The translations under genes were made by a program, and so were the position numbers. From Xanthomonas hortorum (lineage in GTDB: Bacteria; Pseudomonadota; Gammaproteobacteria; Xanthomonadales; Xanthomonadaceae), in assembly GCF_002940005.1 (NCBI RefSeq), contig NZ_MDEF01000001.1: DNA of 64,000 nt; one strand, written 5' to 3'. Of the stretch, positions 1 to 8,900 are shown piece by piece; positions within the stretch are counted from its first letter, which is position 1; each line of letters begins with the position of its first letter. The notes under the pieces are model-generated. The model had not been told where the DNA came from, did not search any database, and saw nothing but the letters and a program-made list of their open reading frames with translations.

Positions 1-1451
1 CCTTCGGAAACGCACATCCACGTGGGGACTCTCAGGCACGCCTCCATGACAGGTTGAGAAAGCAAAGGAATACGCACGTGCTTAGCTGTGCCACGGGGAG
101 TGCCGTCTCTGTAGGACTGTGTTACAATAAGATCAAATATTTTCTGTCGATCTCCTAGTAGGGCGCTTGCTGGAGCGTCGAACCAAGGATGACTTTCAAG
201 CATGTCAACCGCTTTGGCTGGATCAAGGAGCGAGCAGTCTTTTTTCCAAAGGGCTTTGGATGGATTAATTAGTTTCTTAAGCGTCAGTTGCGCGGCCTTC
301 CAGAGTGTGCATTGATGCAGCGAGGAGAGATTATGCAATGCGGTGAATCCTGCTGCCAGGCCGCGCTCCCTGTACGCATCCACGGCGGGCGCCACGCCTC
401 TCAGGTAGCCAAATACGGAGTCACCGCCGGCCCCGGAGAAGAAGCTGTTTACGCGATGCGTATTGCCTGCTGCGGACAGTAACTCATAGCTGGTTTGGTG
501 AAGTATCCCCATTCCAGGAGCAACTGCATCTGGCGATGGTGTGAAGTGGAAATGCGCGTCCTTTGAACTGACGTTCAGGGAATGAAGGTCGGTTCCAAGA
601 TGGTCAGTCATCTGCTTGGCGTAGTGCTGTTCATCCTCTCCGGGCAGTGGTGTTACTACGGTGCAACAGGTTACACGGACATCCACGTCACGCAGGCAGG
701 CGGCCACGATCGAGGAGTCTAGGCCGCCTGACAACTCTAGAAGAATATCGCCGTCCAGTTCTGCCAAGGCCCTGACGGTGGATGCTACTGCTTGACGGAC
801 GTTCGCAGCGGCCTCCTCGGGGCTGCCGTACCTTTGCCCGGCTGCGACGAATGTCCAGGGACTCCATGCCAGCCGCACAACCGCCACGGCTCCATGCAGA
901 TTCAGCGAACAGCCCGGCAGCAGCTCGCTGATCTCGGAGAGCCCTGTGCGCGCGGTCCTGAGGTAAGGGAAGGTCAATCCATGGGAAATGTAAGCCCAGT
1001 CGACTTGTCTTCTGCAGAGATTGAGGCGTATCGCGATCGATATGCTGGAAGTGATAAAGCCATTGCTTCCCTGGAACGAGTACACGCACGGAAGGCCGCC
1101 GCTAGGATCGCGCAGAATGTTCAGTGGCCGCCCGGACGCACCTGAAGAATGGATCAGGATGTAGTCGCCCCAGCAGTTTTCCAGCAGGTGCTTCTCAAGT
1201 TCCGCGTAGTCCCTGCACTGCATGAACGCTAGAGCCTCAGTGACGGGCTGCCCCTCCCGAGTAAACACGTGGCCGATGATCGCGCCATGCCCGGGAATCG
1301 GTAACGTCGGCGTATCTCTGGAGACGAACAGTCTGACAGCGCCTTGCAAAAGGCGGCTCTTCATACCCATTTCGCTTAAGGCGGCCTGTTGCGTGGCGTG
1401 CGCTTCATGCCCGCTATCGCACTCCACAAGCACGATATAGCGGTAGTTCAT
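1..1451 (-). CDS. Lasso peptide macrolactam synthetase (C protein), asparagine-synthetase-like; 3' end beyond window
   Basis: This is the C protein of a lasso peptide cluster. It would adenylate the acceptor side chain of the cleaved precursor and close the macrolactam ring in the cytoplasm. I read the frame open from an ATG at 1451 to the window edge, about 483 codons. The ATP-pyrophosphatase loop SGGLDSS lies near residues 241-247. The asparagine-synthase motif RIPLLSQPVMEA is near the window edge. The N-terminal glutamine-amidotransferase-like half starts Met-Asn, so it lacks the Cys2 needed for glutaminase activity, as usual for lasso cyclases. Its start overlaps the stop of the B gene (TGATG), so the two are translationally coupled. 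A true asparagine synthetase is unlikely given the neighbours. Confidence 0.9.
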   Translation of the reverse strand, partial: MNYRYIVLVECDSGHEAHATQQAALSEMGMKSRLLQGAVRLFVSRDTPTLPIPGHGAIIGHVFTREGQPVTEALAFMQCRDYAELEKHLLENCWGDYILIHSSGASGRPLNILRDPSGGLPCVYSFQGSNGFITSSISIAIRLNLCRRQVDWAYISHGLTFPYLRTARTGLSEISELLPGCSLNLHGAVAVVRLAWSPWTFVAAGQRYGSPEEAAANVRQAVASTVRALAELDGDILLELSGGLDSSIVAACLRDVDVRVTCCTVVTPLPGEDEQHYAKQMTDHLGTDLHSLNVSSKDAHFHFTPSPDAVAPGMGILHQTSYELLSAAGNTHRVNSFFSGAGGDSVFGYLRGVAPAVDAYRERGLAAGFTALHNLSSLHQCTLWKAAQLTLKKLINPSKALWKKDCSLLDPAKAVDMLESHPWFDAPASALLGDRQKIFDLIVTQSYRDGTPRGTAKHVRIPLLSQPVMEACLRVPTWMCVSE

Positions 1452-2131
1452 CAGAGCACCAAGATCGGTGTATGGGCGTTCGCTTGTCCGATGGTTTCGT
1501 TCAAGGTCATGCCCTCGGCTTGCACCCAGCAGTGCGCCGAAAACGGATCTAAGGTGACGCCGAAGACGATGGACGCGTGCGGTCCGCGCCTAGACAGGAA
1601 CCGGGTCATGGACAGCGAGTCGAGAAGACAGGAGGGCTCTACAGGTACATAGCGCCGGGCGCGCCTGAATGCAGAGGCAGCTTTTAGAATGCGCTGCTCC
1701 ATCGTTTCGATCGTGCAGCCGGCATATTTTGCAGTTCTGGTTTGCCTGTAGACGACCAACTCGTCAAGAACTTCCTTGAGTTTTCTTGTCTTGAGCTGGC
1801 GTGCCGTAGAACGTACTGTGGCATACACCTCAAGATAAGTGAAGAAATTGACCGATGGTTGCGCAGAGTCATCTTCGACGGCACTGCGGATTGGGCGTTC
1901 AATGGCTAAGGATGCCGCACTGTTATCGGCGACAGGCACCTCAACCAACACATTCCTTTTCAACAGCCAGCTGATATGATCTCTAGGACTCTCGTCGCCA
2001 TCGAGAAAGGCAATCAGCTCGCGCTCAATGGTGTCGGGTAATTGGAAGTACCGATCTTCCCGAACGTCAAGGAAGACAAGGTGGCCGTTTAATCGACAGA
2101 ACGAAAGATCATCTCGCAACTGGTATGGCAC
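1451..2131 (-). CDS. Lasso peptide leader peptidase (B protein): PqqD-like domain fused to transglutaminase-like protease
   Basis: The 226-residue protein should bind the precursor leader and cut it off before cyclisation. Residues 1-70 resemble the PqqD-like recognition domain (the B1 part, a separate protein in some bacteria). The C-terminal half is the lasso B transglutaminase-like cysteine protease. Candidate catalytic residues are Cys168 in EPSCLLDS and His200 in FSAHCWVQ. Twelve residues after the histidine, where McjB has its aspartate, this protein has Glu212 in TLNET. That would be a conservative change in the triad, although the assignment is by spacing only. The gene lies between precursor and cyclase, 57 bases after the precursor stop, and shares a base with the cyclase start. 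Confidence 0.92.
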   Translation of the reverse strand: MPYQLRDDLSFCRLNGHLVFLDVREDRYFQLPDTIERELIAFLDGDESPRDHISWLLKRNVLVEVPVADNSAASLAIERPIRSAVEDDSAQPSVNFFTYLEVYATVRSTARQLKTRKLKEVLDELVVYRQTRTAKYAGCTIETMEQRILKAASAFRRARRYVPVEPSCLLDSLSMTRFLSRRGPHASIVFGVTLDPFSAHCWVQAEGMTLNETIGQANAHTPILVL

Positions 2132-2188
2132 GGACTCGCCCTCCCTTTGGCATGAGGGGCGCGCCCTCCGGCGCGCCCCGCTGCTTGC

Positions 2189-2341
2189 TTACTCCTCGGA
2201 GATTCCCAGAGGTATCGGGGTTCCCATGTTGGGGAACTCGAGATCCCCGCCAGGGCCCTTGGTCTCGACGCTGGCGACGCCGAGCTCGATGACATCCTCC
2301 TGCGCATCGCGACGCGGGGTGGTATCGTTGGTGTTGTTCAT
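2189..2341 (-). CDS. Lasso peptide precursor (A), xanthomonin-like, predicted 7-residue ring
   Basis: This 50-residue precursor begins the lasso operon. I chose the ATG at 2341 because AGGAG lies 7 bases upstream, in CAGGAGACCGCA; a longer in-frame reading from 2404 has no support. The leader is residues 1-28 and carries the diagnostic Thr at position -2 (VETK). The core is residues 29-50: it starts GPGGDLEF and ends PLGISEE. Lasso rings form between residue 1 and an Asp/Glu at 7, 8 or 9. Here position 7 is Glu, 8 is Phe and 9 is Pro, so only a Gly1-Glu7 ring fits. Seven-residue rings are the hallmark of the xanthomonins, known from Xanthomonas, and the ISEE-type tail also recalls that group. 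Only one precursor gene is visible. Confidence 0.9.
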   Translation of the reverse strand: MNNTNDTTPRRDAQEDVIELGVASVETKGPGGDLEFPNMGTPIPLGISEE

Positions 2342-2715
2342 TGCGGTCTCCTGCTGGTCTACGTCACGCCTGCCGTGACAACCCCAGCGTAGGAACCCCA
2401 GCACTTAATTATCAAATAATTAATCGACAATTAAGTATTAATTGTTTGCAGGCTGTGACAACTGTCACCGTCCAGCGCCCTGCAGTGGGTTGACGATCCG
2501 GCGCCGTTGTGGCTTGTCAGTGATACTGGCGTTGTGGTTCGCCGATGCCGGCCTGAACTGCGCACGCGGAGCGATGTCCCTCTCTCGCGTCAAGTTGCCA
2601 CCGCCCGTTTTCTCGAATCGGAGCGCGGCCGCGTGGATCGCCTCCCGGGACGGCAGATGGACAGGCTTGTTCCTGCAGGACTACGATGCCCATGAACGGG
2701 GGGTGCAAGGAGCGC
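2342..2715. promoter_or_regulatory. Divergent intergenic region with AT-rich promoter/operator island
   Basis: No gene is seen here. Bases 2403-2445 form a strikingly AT-rich island in otherwise GC-rich DNA, about 60-100 bases upstream of the lasso precursor. It contains an imperfect inverted repeat: on the minus strand CTTAATTGTC is followed by GATAATTAAG. I infer the promoter and possibly an operator for the minus-strand lasso operon; exact -35 and -10 boxes cannot be assigned with confidence. The rest, up to the plus-strand gene at 2716, shows no clear signal. Confidence 0.55.
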
Positions 2716-3720
2716 ATGGGGACTCGGGTTCACCGCTGGACCACTTGGGGGGTGGGCACGCTGTTGGCGTCCCTGGCTTCCGTCGCGTGGGCGGCCGGCG
2801 ACCACCTCGACGCGCTTCGCGCCCAGTTCGAACTGCCCGACGAGCAGGTGGACTACGCGGCCGCCAAGCTCGCGGTGGACCAGCTCATCCACCCGAGCAC
2901 GGACGCGGCCGCGGTGCGCCGCGAGCTCGACGCATGGGAGCGAGCCGTTCGCGGCAACGCGCCCGCGAGCCCCACCGCGCGCCAGGTGCTCGATGCGCTG
3001 CTCGAGACGCTCTACGCGCCGGGCCCGTGGAACCAGGGCGAGCCGTTCACCTACGACCTGAGCGACCCGCTTGGGCGCGACCCCGGGAACAAGCGGCTGG
3101 CCACCTACCTCGCCACGCGCCAGGGCAACTGCGTCTCCATGCCCATCCTGGTGGTCATCCTGGGCCAGCGGCTGGGGCTGCCGGTCGCCTTGGCGACCGC
3201 GCCCAGCCACGTGATGGTGAAGTTCGCCGACGACGCGCAGCAGGCGTGGTTGAACGTCGAGGCCACCGCCGGCGGCTTCAAGTACGACAGCAGCTACGAA
3301 CGCGAGACGGGGATCTCCGAAGCGGCGCTGGACAACGGGCTCTACCTGCGCCCCTTGTCGCCGCGCGAGGGGGTGGGCGTCATCGCCAGCACCTTGATGG
3401 AGCACTACGCGGCCCGGAACGACGGCGACGCGCTCATGGCGGTCGCGGACCTGGCGCTGGCGGCCAACCCCAAGGACGCCGTCGCCATGGTGTGGAAGGC
3501 CAACGCCTACTACCTGCAGACCCAGCAGCGCATCAGGTCCCGGTATCCCGGCGCGGCGGACGTGCCGCCGGCACTCCATGACGAGTACCGCCGATTGACC
3601 CAGGAGAACCTGGCGTGGTTCGCCAGGGCCGAATCGCTCGGCTGGGCGCAGAAGACACCCGAGCAGGAAGCCGGCTACCTGCAATCCATCCAGCGCGAGC
3701 GCGCGCGAAGGGGGCAGTGA
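2716..3720 (+). CDS. Secreted transglutaminase-like (SirB1-type) protein
   Basis: The 334-residue protein has an N-terminal signal-like segment (residues 9-27, TTWGVGTLLASLASVAWAAG), so it is probably exported. The core region matches the transglutaminase-like fold of SirB1-type proteins: Cys139 in TRQGNCVSMP, then His165 in ATAPSHVMVKF and a later polar residue in LNVEATAGG. The C-terminal part (about 225-330) is helical with a TPR-like look. I prefer the ATG at 2716 because the signal peptide then starts cleanly and AAGGAG precedes it; an ATG at 2686 would add ten residues. The stop overlaps the start of the Rhs-core gene (TGATG), so they are coupled. The substrate is unknown. Confidence 0.75.
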   Translation: MGTRVHRWTTWGVGTLLASLASVAWAAGDHLDALRAQFELPDEQVDYAAAKLAVDQLIHPSTDAAAVRRELDAWERAVRGNAPASPTARQVLDALLETLYAPGPWNQGEPFTYDLSDPLGRDPGNKRLATYLATRQGNCVSMPILVVILGQRLGLPVALATAPSHVMVKFADDAQQAWLNVEATAGGFKYDSSYERETGISEAALDNGLYLRPLSPREGVGVIASTLMEHYAARNDGDALMAVADLALAANPKDAVAMVWKANAYYLQTQQRIRSRYPGAADVPPALHDEYRRLTQENLAWFARAESLGWAQKTPEQEAGYLQSIQRERARRGQ

Positions 3721-4472
3721 TGCGCAACAGCGTTCCAGGGCTGTTCGCCACCGCGTTGTGCGTGCTGGCGTTCAACGCCTCCGCCCGCTTCGTGTCGGTG
3801 GACCCCGTCAAGGCCAATCCGAACAACGGGCAGAACTTCAACCGCTACTACTACGGCAACAACAATCCCTACCGTTTCATCGATCCCGACGGGCGTGCGG
3901 CATGCCCGAAAGGCTCGGGCGGCGCCTGCATCGACTCGCCGCGCACGGAAACGGGCACCACCGTCCAGGCCGGCCCCACCCAGCAGCAGCAGGCGGTGGA
4001 CGGTCAGGTACGCTCGGCCTCGCGCAGCAACGCGCTGTCCGATGGCACCAGGCTCAACTTCAGCGGCCAGGAGCAGGGATTCAAGGCGTCGGCCGACGGG
4101 ACGGCCTCCAATCCCATGCAGCCGATCTGCCAGCGCTGCGCCGACGGCTCCACCCGGGAGGGCGGCGTGTTCAACGTGCGCGCCCTGGGCCCGGACGAGA
4201 GCGGCGGGCACACGCACAGCAACCGGCTGTCGGGCCTGCCCGGGCCCGAGGACGGCAGCCTGGCGCGCGCCACCGACAGGTCGGCCTACGTGATCTCCGA
4301 GCGGGGCGCGTTCAGCATCGAAAAAACCGACGTGGGCTACCGCATCCGTGTCATCGACGGCGCGCGGCCCACCAGCGGGGAGCGGTCGCAAATGCGCGCC
4401 ACCATCGACGGGTGGAACCAGCACCAGGGCGGCTCGGGGGTCTCATGCAGCACCACGCCCGGCGGCTGCTGA
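3720..4472 (+). CDS. Orphan Rhs repeat-associated core protein with JAB/DUF4329-like C-terminal domain
   Basis: The 250-residue protein begins with a signal-like segment and runs at once into a short Rhs-associated core motif (residues 23-55, with YYYGNNNPYRFIDPDGR). In full Rhs toxins this motif sits at the end of a very large repeat protein just before the toxin domain. Here the repeats are missing. The C-terminal region has GGHTHSNRLSGLPGPEDG followed by a strand-rich stretch, which resembles the HxH...D arrangement of JAB/DUF4329-type tails. It overlaps the following lipoprotein gene by 28 bases. It may be a relic Rhs tip or a small secreted effector; the toxin assignment is inference. 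Confidence 0.65.
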   Translation: MRNSVPGLFATALCVLAFNASARFVSVDPVKANPNNGQNFNRYYYGNNNPYRFIDPDGRAACPKGSGGACIDSPRTETGTTVQAGPTQQQQAVDGQVRSASRSNALSDGTRLNFSGQEQGFKASADGTASNPMQPICQRCADGSTREGGVFNVRALGPDESGGHTHSNRLSGLPGPEDGSLARATDRSAYVISERGAFSIEKTDVGYRIRVIDGARPTSGERSQMRATIDGWNQHQGGSGVSCSTTPGGC

Positions 4473-4879
4473 CCGTCCTGCTGGCCGCGCTGCTCGTGGC
4501 GGGGTGCGCCCAGCGCATCGTGCGCGGCGGGTTCGGCGCCTGCTCGCCCGGCGCCGCGTGCACGCTGGGCGGCAAGCTCCAGCTGTTTCCGGGCGAGCCG
4601 GCGGGGGCGGCCATCCTCACCGACAGCGGCCAGTGCGCGAAGCTGGCGCTGCCCGATGCGTTCTACGCCGATCCCCTGCACCAGCGCTGGCACGACCGGG
4701 TCGTGGAGGTGCAGGGACGCGCGTTCGCCCAGCCCGACACCGAGACCGACCTGGGGGTGCTGAGCTGGTTCTCCGAGCAGGACCGCAAGCTCGCCACCGG
4801 GATGTGCGACCACGGCCCGGGCGTCTACGTGGAGACCCTCCGATCGGCCTCTGGCCAGGCGTGGCCCGCGTCGCCCTAG
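4445..4879 (+). CDS. Small lipoprotein downstream of Rhs-core protein
   Basis: The 144-residue protein has a classic lipoprotein signal: basic start, hydrophobic stretch and lipobox LVAGC at about residues 16-20, so it should be lipidated on Cys20. The mature part has four cysteines and no family I recognise. It overlaps the 3' end of the preceding gene by 28 bases in another frame, so the two are probably made together. A lipoprotein directly after an Rhs tip is a common position for an immunity or accessory protein, but nothing in the sequence proves that role. Confidence 0.65.
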   Translation: MQHHARRLLTVLLAALLVAGCAQRIVRGGFGACSPGAACTLGGKLQLFPGEPAGAAILTDSGQCAKLALPDAFYADPLHQRWHDRVVEVQGRAFAQPDTETDLGVLSWFSEQDRKLATGMCDHGPGVYVETLRSASGQAWPASP

Positions 4880-4907
4880 CGGCTCGCCCTGGCTCTGCGC
4901 TTGGCGG

Positions 4908-5693
4908 TCAACGGGTCGCCAGCATCCTGAGCAGCAGGGACGACCACTTGATGGCGTCGTAGACCAACGCGGCGATCACGGGCTTGGTGCCGTGCACGTC
5001 GCCCATGTCGGTCCTCAGCTTCTGCATCACGAACGCCGCCTGATTGAGCGAGCCGTCGATGTTGGCCGACAGCGGCTTGTAGTCGGATTCGTCCCATCCG
5101 ATCTCGGTCAGCTCGCGGATCAGGCGGTCCTTCACCTGCAGGGCGTCGATGGACCTCCTGATCCGCTCCTGGAACGACGCCTTGCCGGCATCGCCCAGGC
5201 CGTGGCGGTGGTAGATGTCGCCGGTCACGGCATCGAGGGCGCCGCAGGCCGCAGACAGCGCGCCGCCGAGGTCGCCATCGCGGAGCCTGCTGGCCGCCTT
5301 CTGGATGTCCGCGTGCGCCGCCTCGGGAAGGTCGGCGAGTTCGGCGGCGTCGAAGATCTCGACGGGAATGAGCGCAGTGCCGGAGAACTTCCAGCCGACT
5401 CTGGACAGCACGCGGTCCAGCTCTTCGATCACCTCGGGTCTGCGGCGCATCATTTCTTCGCAGCAGATGAAGACGAACTCGCTGCGGCGCTTGTCGTCCA
5501 TCTCGCCGACCTGCCTGTCGATCTCGCTCAGAAGCTGAGACTTCGTTGCGCCGCGCTGCGGCTTCTGTTCGAGGTGGGCGAGGCGGGCCATGTCCAGGTC
5601 GCCATAGCCGACGATCTGCTTGATGTCTCCGAAGCTGAACTTCTCCGTCAGCGTCGAGCGGATCGGTGCCCAAGGAATGGATTGCGCTGGCAT
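4908..5693 (-). CDS. Abortive-infection-type protein with Abi-C-like C-terminal domain
   Basis: The 261-residue protein has an N-terminal region (about 1-115) with no clear match and a C-terminal region (about 125-260) that looks like the Abi-C domain: a helical segment DGDLGGALSAACGALDAVT followed by a histidine-containing turn IYHRHG, and a closing helix IAALVYDAIKWSSLLLRML. Abi-C proteins are linked to phage abortive infection. The start at 5693 begins MPAQSIPW; reading further upstream runs into low-complexity sequence. The gene stands alone between cargo genes and the giant helicase, which fits a defence cargo gene. The effector activity cannot be read from the sequence. Confidence 0.6.
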   Translation of the reverse strand: MPAQSIPWAPIRSTLTEKFSFGDIKQIVGYGDLDMARLAHLEQKPQRGATKSQLLSEIDRQVGEMDDKRRSEFVFICCEEMMRRRPEVIEELDRVLSRVGWKFSGTALIPVEIFDAAELADLPEAAHADIQKAASRLRDGDLGGALSAACGALDAVTGDIYHRHGLGDAGKASFQERIRRSIDALQVKDRLIRELTEIGWDESDYKPLSANIDGSLNQAAFVMQKLRTDMGDVHGTKPVIAALVYDAIKWSSLLLRMLATR

Positions 5694-5881
5694 CGGTGCT
5701 CTCCTCGAACGACCGGGACAGTATCGCGTCATCGTCGCGATAGCGGGACCGCGGAATGTTAAGCCATGCAAGATCAAGGCCGTTGGATTCCCGCTCTCGG
5801 GGGAATGACCGGTTCTTCCCGGTTTCCCCAGCGAGATGCGCCGCGCAGCAAGATTCCCCGCGACAATCCGAATGTGCAAAG

Positions 5882-5910
5882 AAAAAGCCCCGCTACGGAT
5901 GTAGCGGGGC
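5882..5910 (-). terminator. Rho-independent terminator after the methylase/helicase gene
   Basis: On the minus strand a perfect 10-bp stem GCCCCGCTAC/GTAGCGGGGC with a 4-base loop is followed by five T residues. It lies 7 bases past the stop of the giant gene. Confidence 0.9.
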
Positions 5911-5917
5911 AAGGGGA

Positions 5918-8900
5918 TCAAGCGGCTTTCTGACCGTCGCCGGCGTCCACGCCGGCGCTGCCGGCTTCGTCCTTGGTCAGGTCCAGCGCCGCCAGCAGTT
6001 CGCGCTGGCGCACCAGCAGGTCCTGCAGCCGTACTTCGTGCTCGAACGGACGCGACAGCTCCAGCTTCAGGTCCTCCAGCCGCTTGCGCCGGCTCGCCAG
6101 CAGGGCGGTGGCATCGGCATGGTCCTTCTCCACCGACGCCAGCGCCGCCAGCAGCGCCGAGACCAGGCCAGGCCCGGTCTGGTAGCGCTCGGCCTCGTAG
6201 AGGCATTGGCCGCTCAGGTACAGCCGCGGGGCCTCGTCGTGACGGCTGCCGCGAATGCCGAGGTCCAGGCCGCCGAAGCGGCCCACGCTGCGTTCGACCG
6301 ATGACCGGGTCTTGCGCACGTCCTCCCAGGCGGCCCTGACGATCCCGCGCAGGGTATCCCCGGCGAGATCGGCGCCCTGGACGCGCCTGCCGTCGATCTC
6401 AACCGCGAACCGCTCCATCGATTGCGGCTCCAGCCGCGCCAGGTCCTGCGCCAGCTTGCCGATCCGCGCTTCCTGCGCCTCGATCAGCATCGGCAGGCGG
6501 CCGACCTCGCTCTCGTTGGCGTAGCGCTGGTTGCGCCACACCGAGAACAGGGTCGAGAGCTTGGCGACCTCGGCGTCCACGCCGGCCTTCTCGATCACCA
6601 GCGGGTTGCCCGATGCCAGGGCCTTGACCTCGGCGTACGACAGCGTCGCCAGCTCGACGTCCTCCAGCGAGCGGATGCCCTTGTCGCCCCGCATGACCTG
6701 GGCGATGAAGCGCGCTTTGGTCTCCAGGGTCTGCCAGATGTAGGCATCGAAGCTGCCTTCGGTGACGTAGCGAACGATCTCCACCTCGTCGTGCTCGTTG
6801 CCCTGGCGCAGGATGCGGCCTTCGCGCTGCTCCACGTCGCACGGCCGCCACGGGGCGTCCAGGTGGTGGAGTGCGACCAGCCGCGTCTGCACGTTGGTGC
6901 CCACGCCCATCTTGGCGGTGGAGCCCAGCAGTACGCGCACGCGTCCTTCCCGGACCGCCTTGAACAGCCGGGCCTTCTGCACGTCCGTCGCCGCATCGTG
7001 GACGAAGGCGATTTCCTGGTCGGGGATGCCCGCGTCGATCAGGCGCTGGCGCAGGTCGTCGTAGACGCTGAAGCGCTTGCCCGCCTTCGGTGACGACAGG
7101 TCGCAGAACACCATCTGCGCGCTGCGTGTTGCTGCGGTGCGCGTCCAGATGTCCACGATCTCCCGCAGGCAGGCGGCGACCTTGCCGTCCTCGTCCAAGC
7201 GCGTGCCCGGCGAGGTCAGGCGGAAATCCAGCGCCGCCTTGCGACCGTCCGTGGTGATCGCCAGCATATTGTCGTCCTGCGGCGTGACCCTGCCGTTGCG
7301 CACGGCTTCGGCCCGTTCGACCAGGGTCCGCACGAACGCCTTGAGCGCTGCGCTCGGCGGGCAGGCCAGGATGCGCGCCTTGCCGCCACGCAGCTTCGGC
7401 ACCGGCAGGTCGAGCATCTCGGCGGTGCGGATGTCCGCGACCTCGCCGAAGATCGACATCAGTTCCGGTACGTTGATGAAGCGGGCGAACCGCGTGTGCA
7501 TGCGGTAGCCGCTGCCGTCCGGGGCGATCTCCAGCGCGGTGACGCTCTCGCCGAAGGTGGCGGCCCAGGCGTCGAACTGCTCCAGCCCGAGTTCCCGCAG
7601 CCGGTTCGGCTGCAGGTAGCGCATCATCGTGTGGATCTCGGCCATGGTGTTCGCCACCGGCGTGGCCGTGGCGAACACCACGCCGCGCTGGCGGTTGCCG
7701 TGCAGCTGCATCGTGTAGCGGGTCTTCAGGAACAGGTCGAACGCCCGCTCCGAATTGCTCAGGGGCAATCCCGCCACCCGGGTCATCTTGGTGAACCGGT
7801 ACAGGTTCTTGTGCAGATGGGCCTCGTCCACGAACAGCGTGTCGATGCCCAGCTGCTCCCAGGTCAGCAGGTCGTCCTTCTTCTTGTCGGCCAGCAACCG
7901 CTCCAGGCGGGCCGCCCAGTTCTTCTTCATCGCCTCCAGGTGCTTGACGATCCGGTTGCTGCGGTCGTTGCTCTTCTCCGCACGGATCGTCAGCTCGATT
8001 TCGCGGACGATGTCCTGGATGAACTCCTCGGTGAAATCGGGCGAGAGCTTGATGCGCTCGAAACTGGAATGGGTGATGACCACCGCGTCCCAGTCGCCGG
8101 TGGCGATGCGTGCCGCCAGCTCGCGCCGCTTGTCGCCGGCCAGGTCGTCCTTGCCGGCCATCAATACCGAGGCGTTCGGGTACAGGCGCACGAACTCCGC
8201 CGTGTACTGCTCGAGCATGTGGTTCGGGACCACATGGCAGGGCTTGTTGGCGAATCCCAGCCGCCGCAGCTCCATGCTGGCGGCCACGCACACCGCGGTC
8301 TTGCCGGCGCCGACGGCATGGAACAGGCCGGTGTTGCCGGACTGCACCACGCGCCAGATGGCGTCCTTCTGATGGGCGTGCAGCTCGAAGCAGTGCGAGA
8401 ACCCCGGCAGCTTCAGGTGCGAACCGTCGTAGCTGCGCGGCCGCGTCGCGTTGAAGGTGTCGTTGTAGATCCGGCACAGCGCCTCGCGGCGATGCGTGTC
8501 GGAGAACACCCACGCGGCGAAGCGTTCCTTGATCAGCCCGAGCTTCTCGCGCGCGGCCAGGGTCTGCGCCGAATTGATGAAGTACCTGTCCGTCACCGGA
8601 TCGCGGTCGCGGACCGTCGGCACCTGCACGTTGAGCGCGCACTGGACCAGCTCGAGCGCGTTCATGCGCTCGGTGCCGAACTCCTGCGTCACCTTCACGT
8701 TCTGCCGGGCCTTCCATTCCGGATAGGCCACCGACCAGGCGCCGGCATCGGCCGAATACCCGACCTGGCACTCCTCCAGTTCCAGCACCTCGCGGATGAA
8801 GCCCTCGACGTCCCGGGCGGGGATCCAGACCGCGCCCAGCCGCGGCTCGATCGAGCCCGGCGGCAGGTCGTCCGGCTGCACGGCCTCCAGCGCGCTGAGA

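Noticed and set aside
2590..3684. Antisense frame opposite the transglutaminase-like gene
   Set aside because: Low-complexity shadow; the plus strand has a signal peptide and catalytic motifs.
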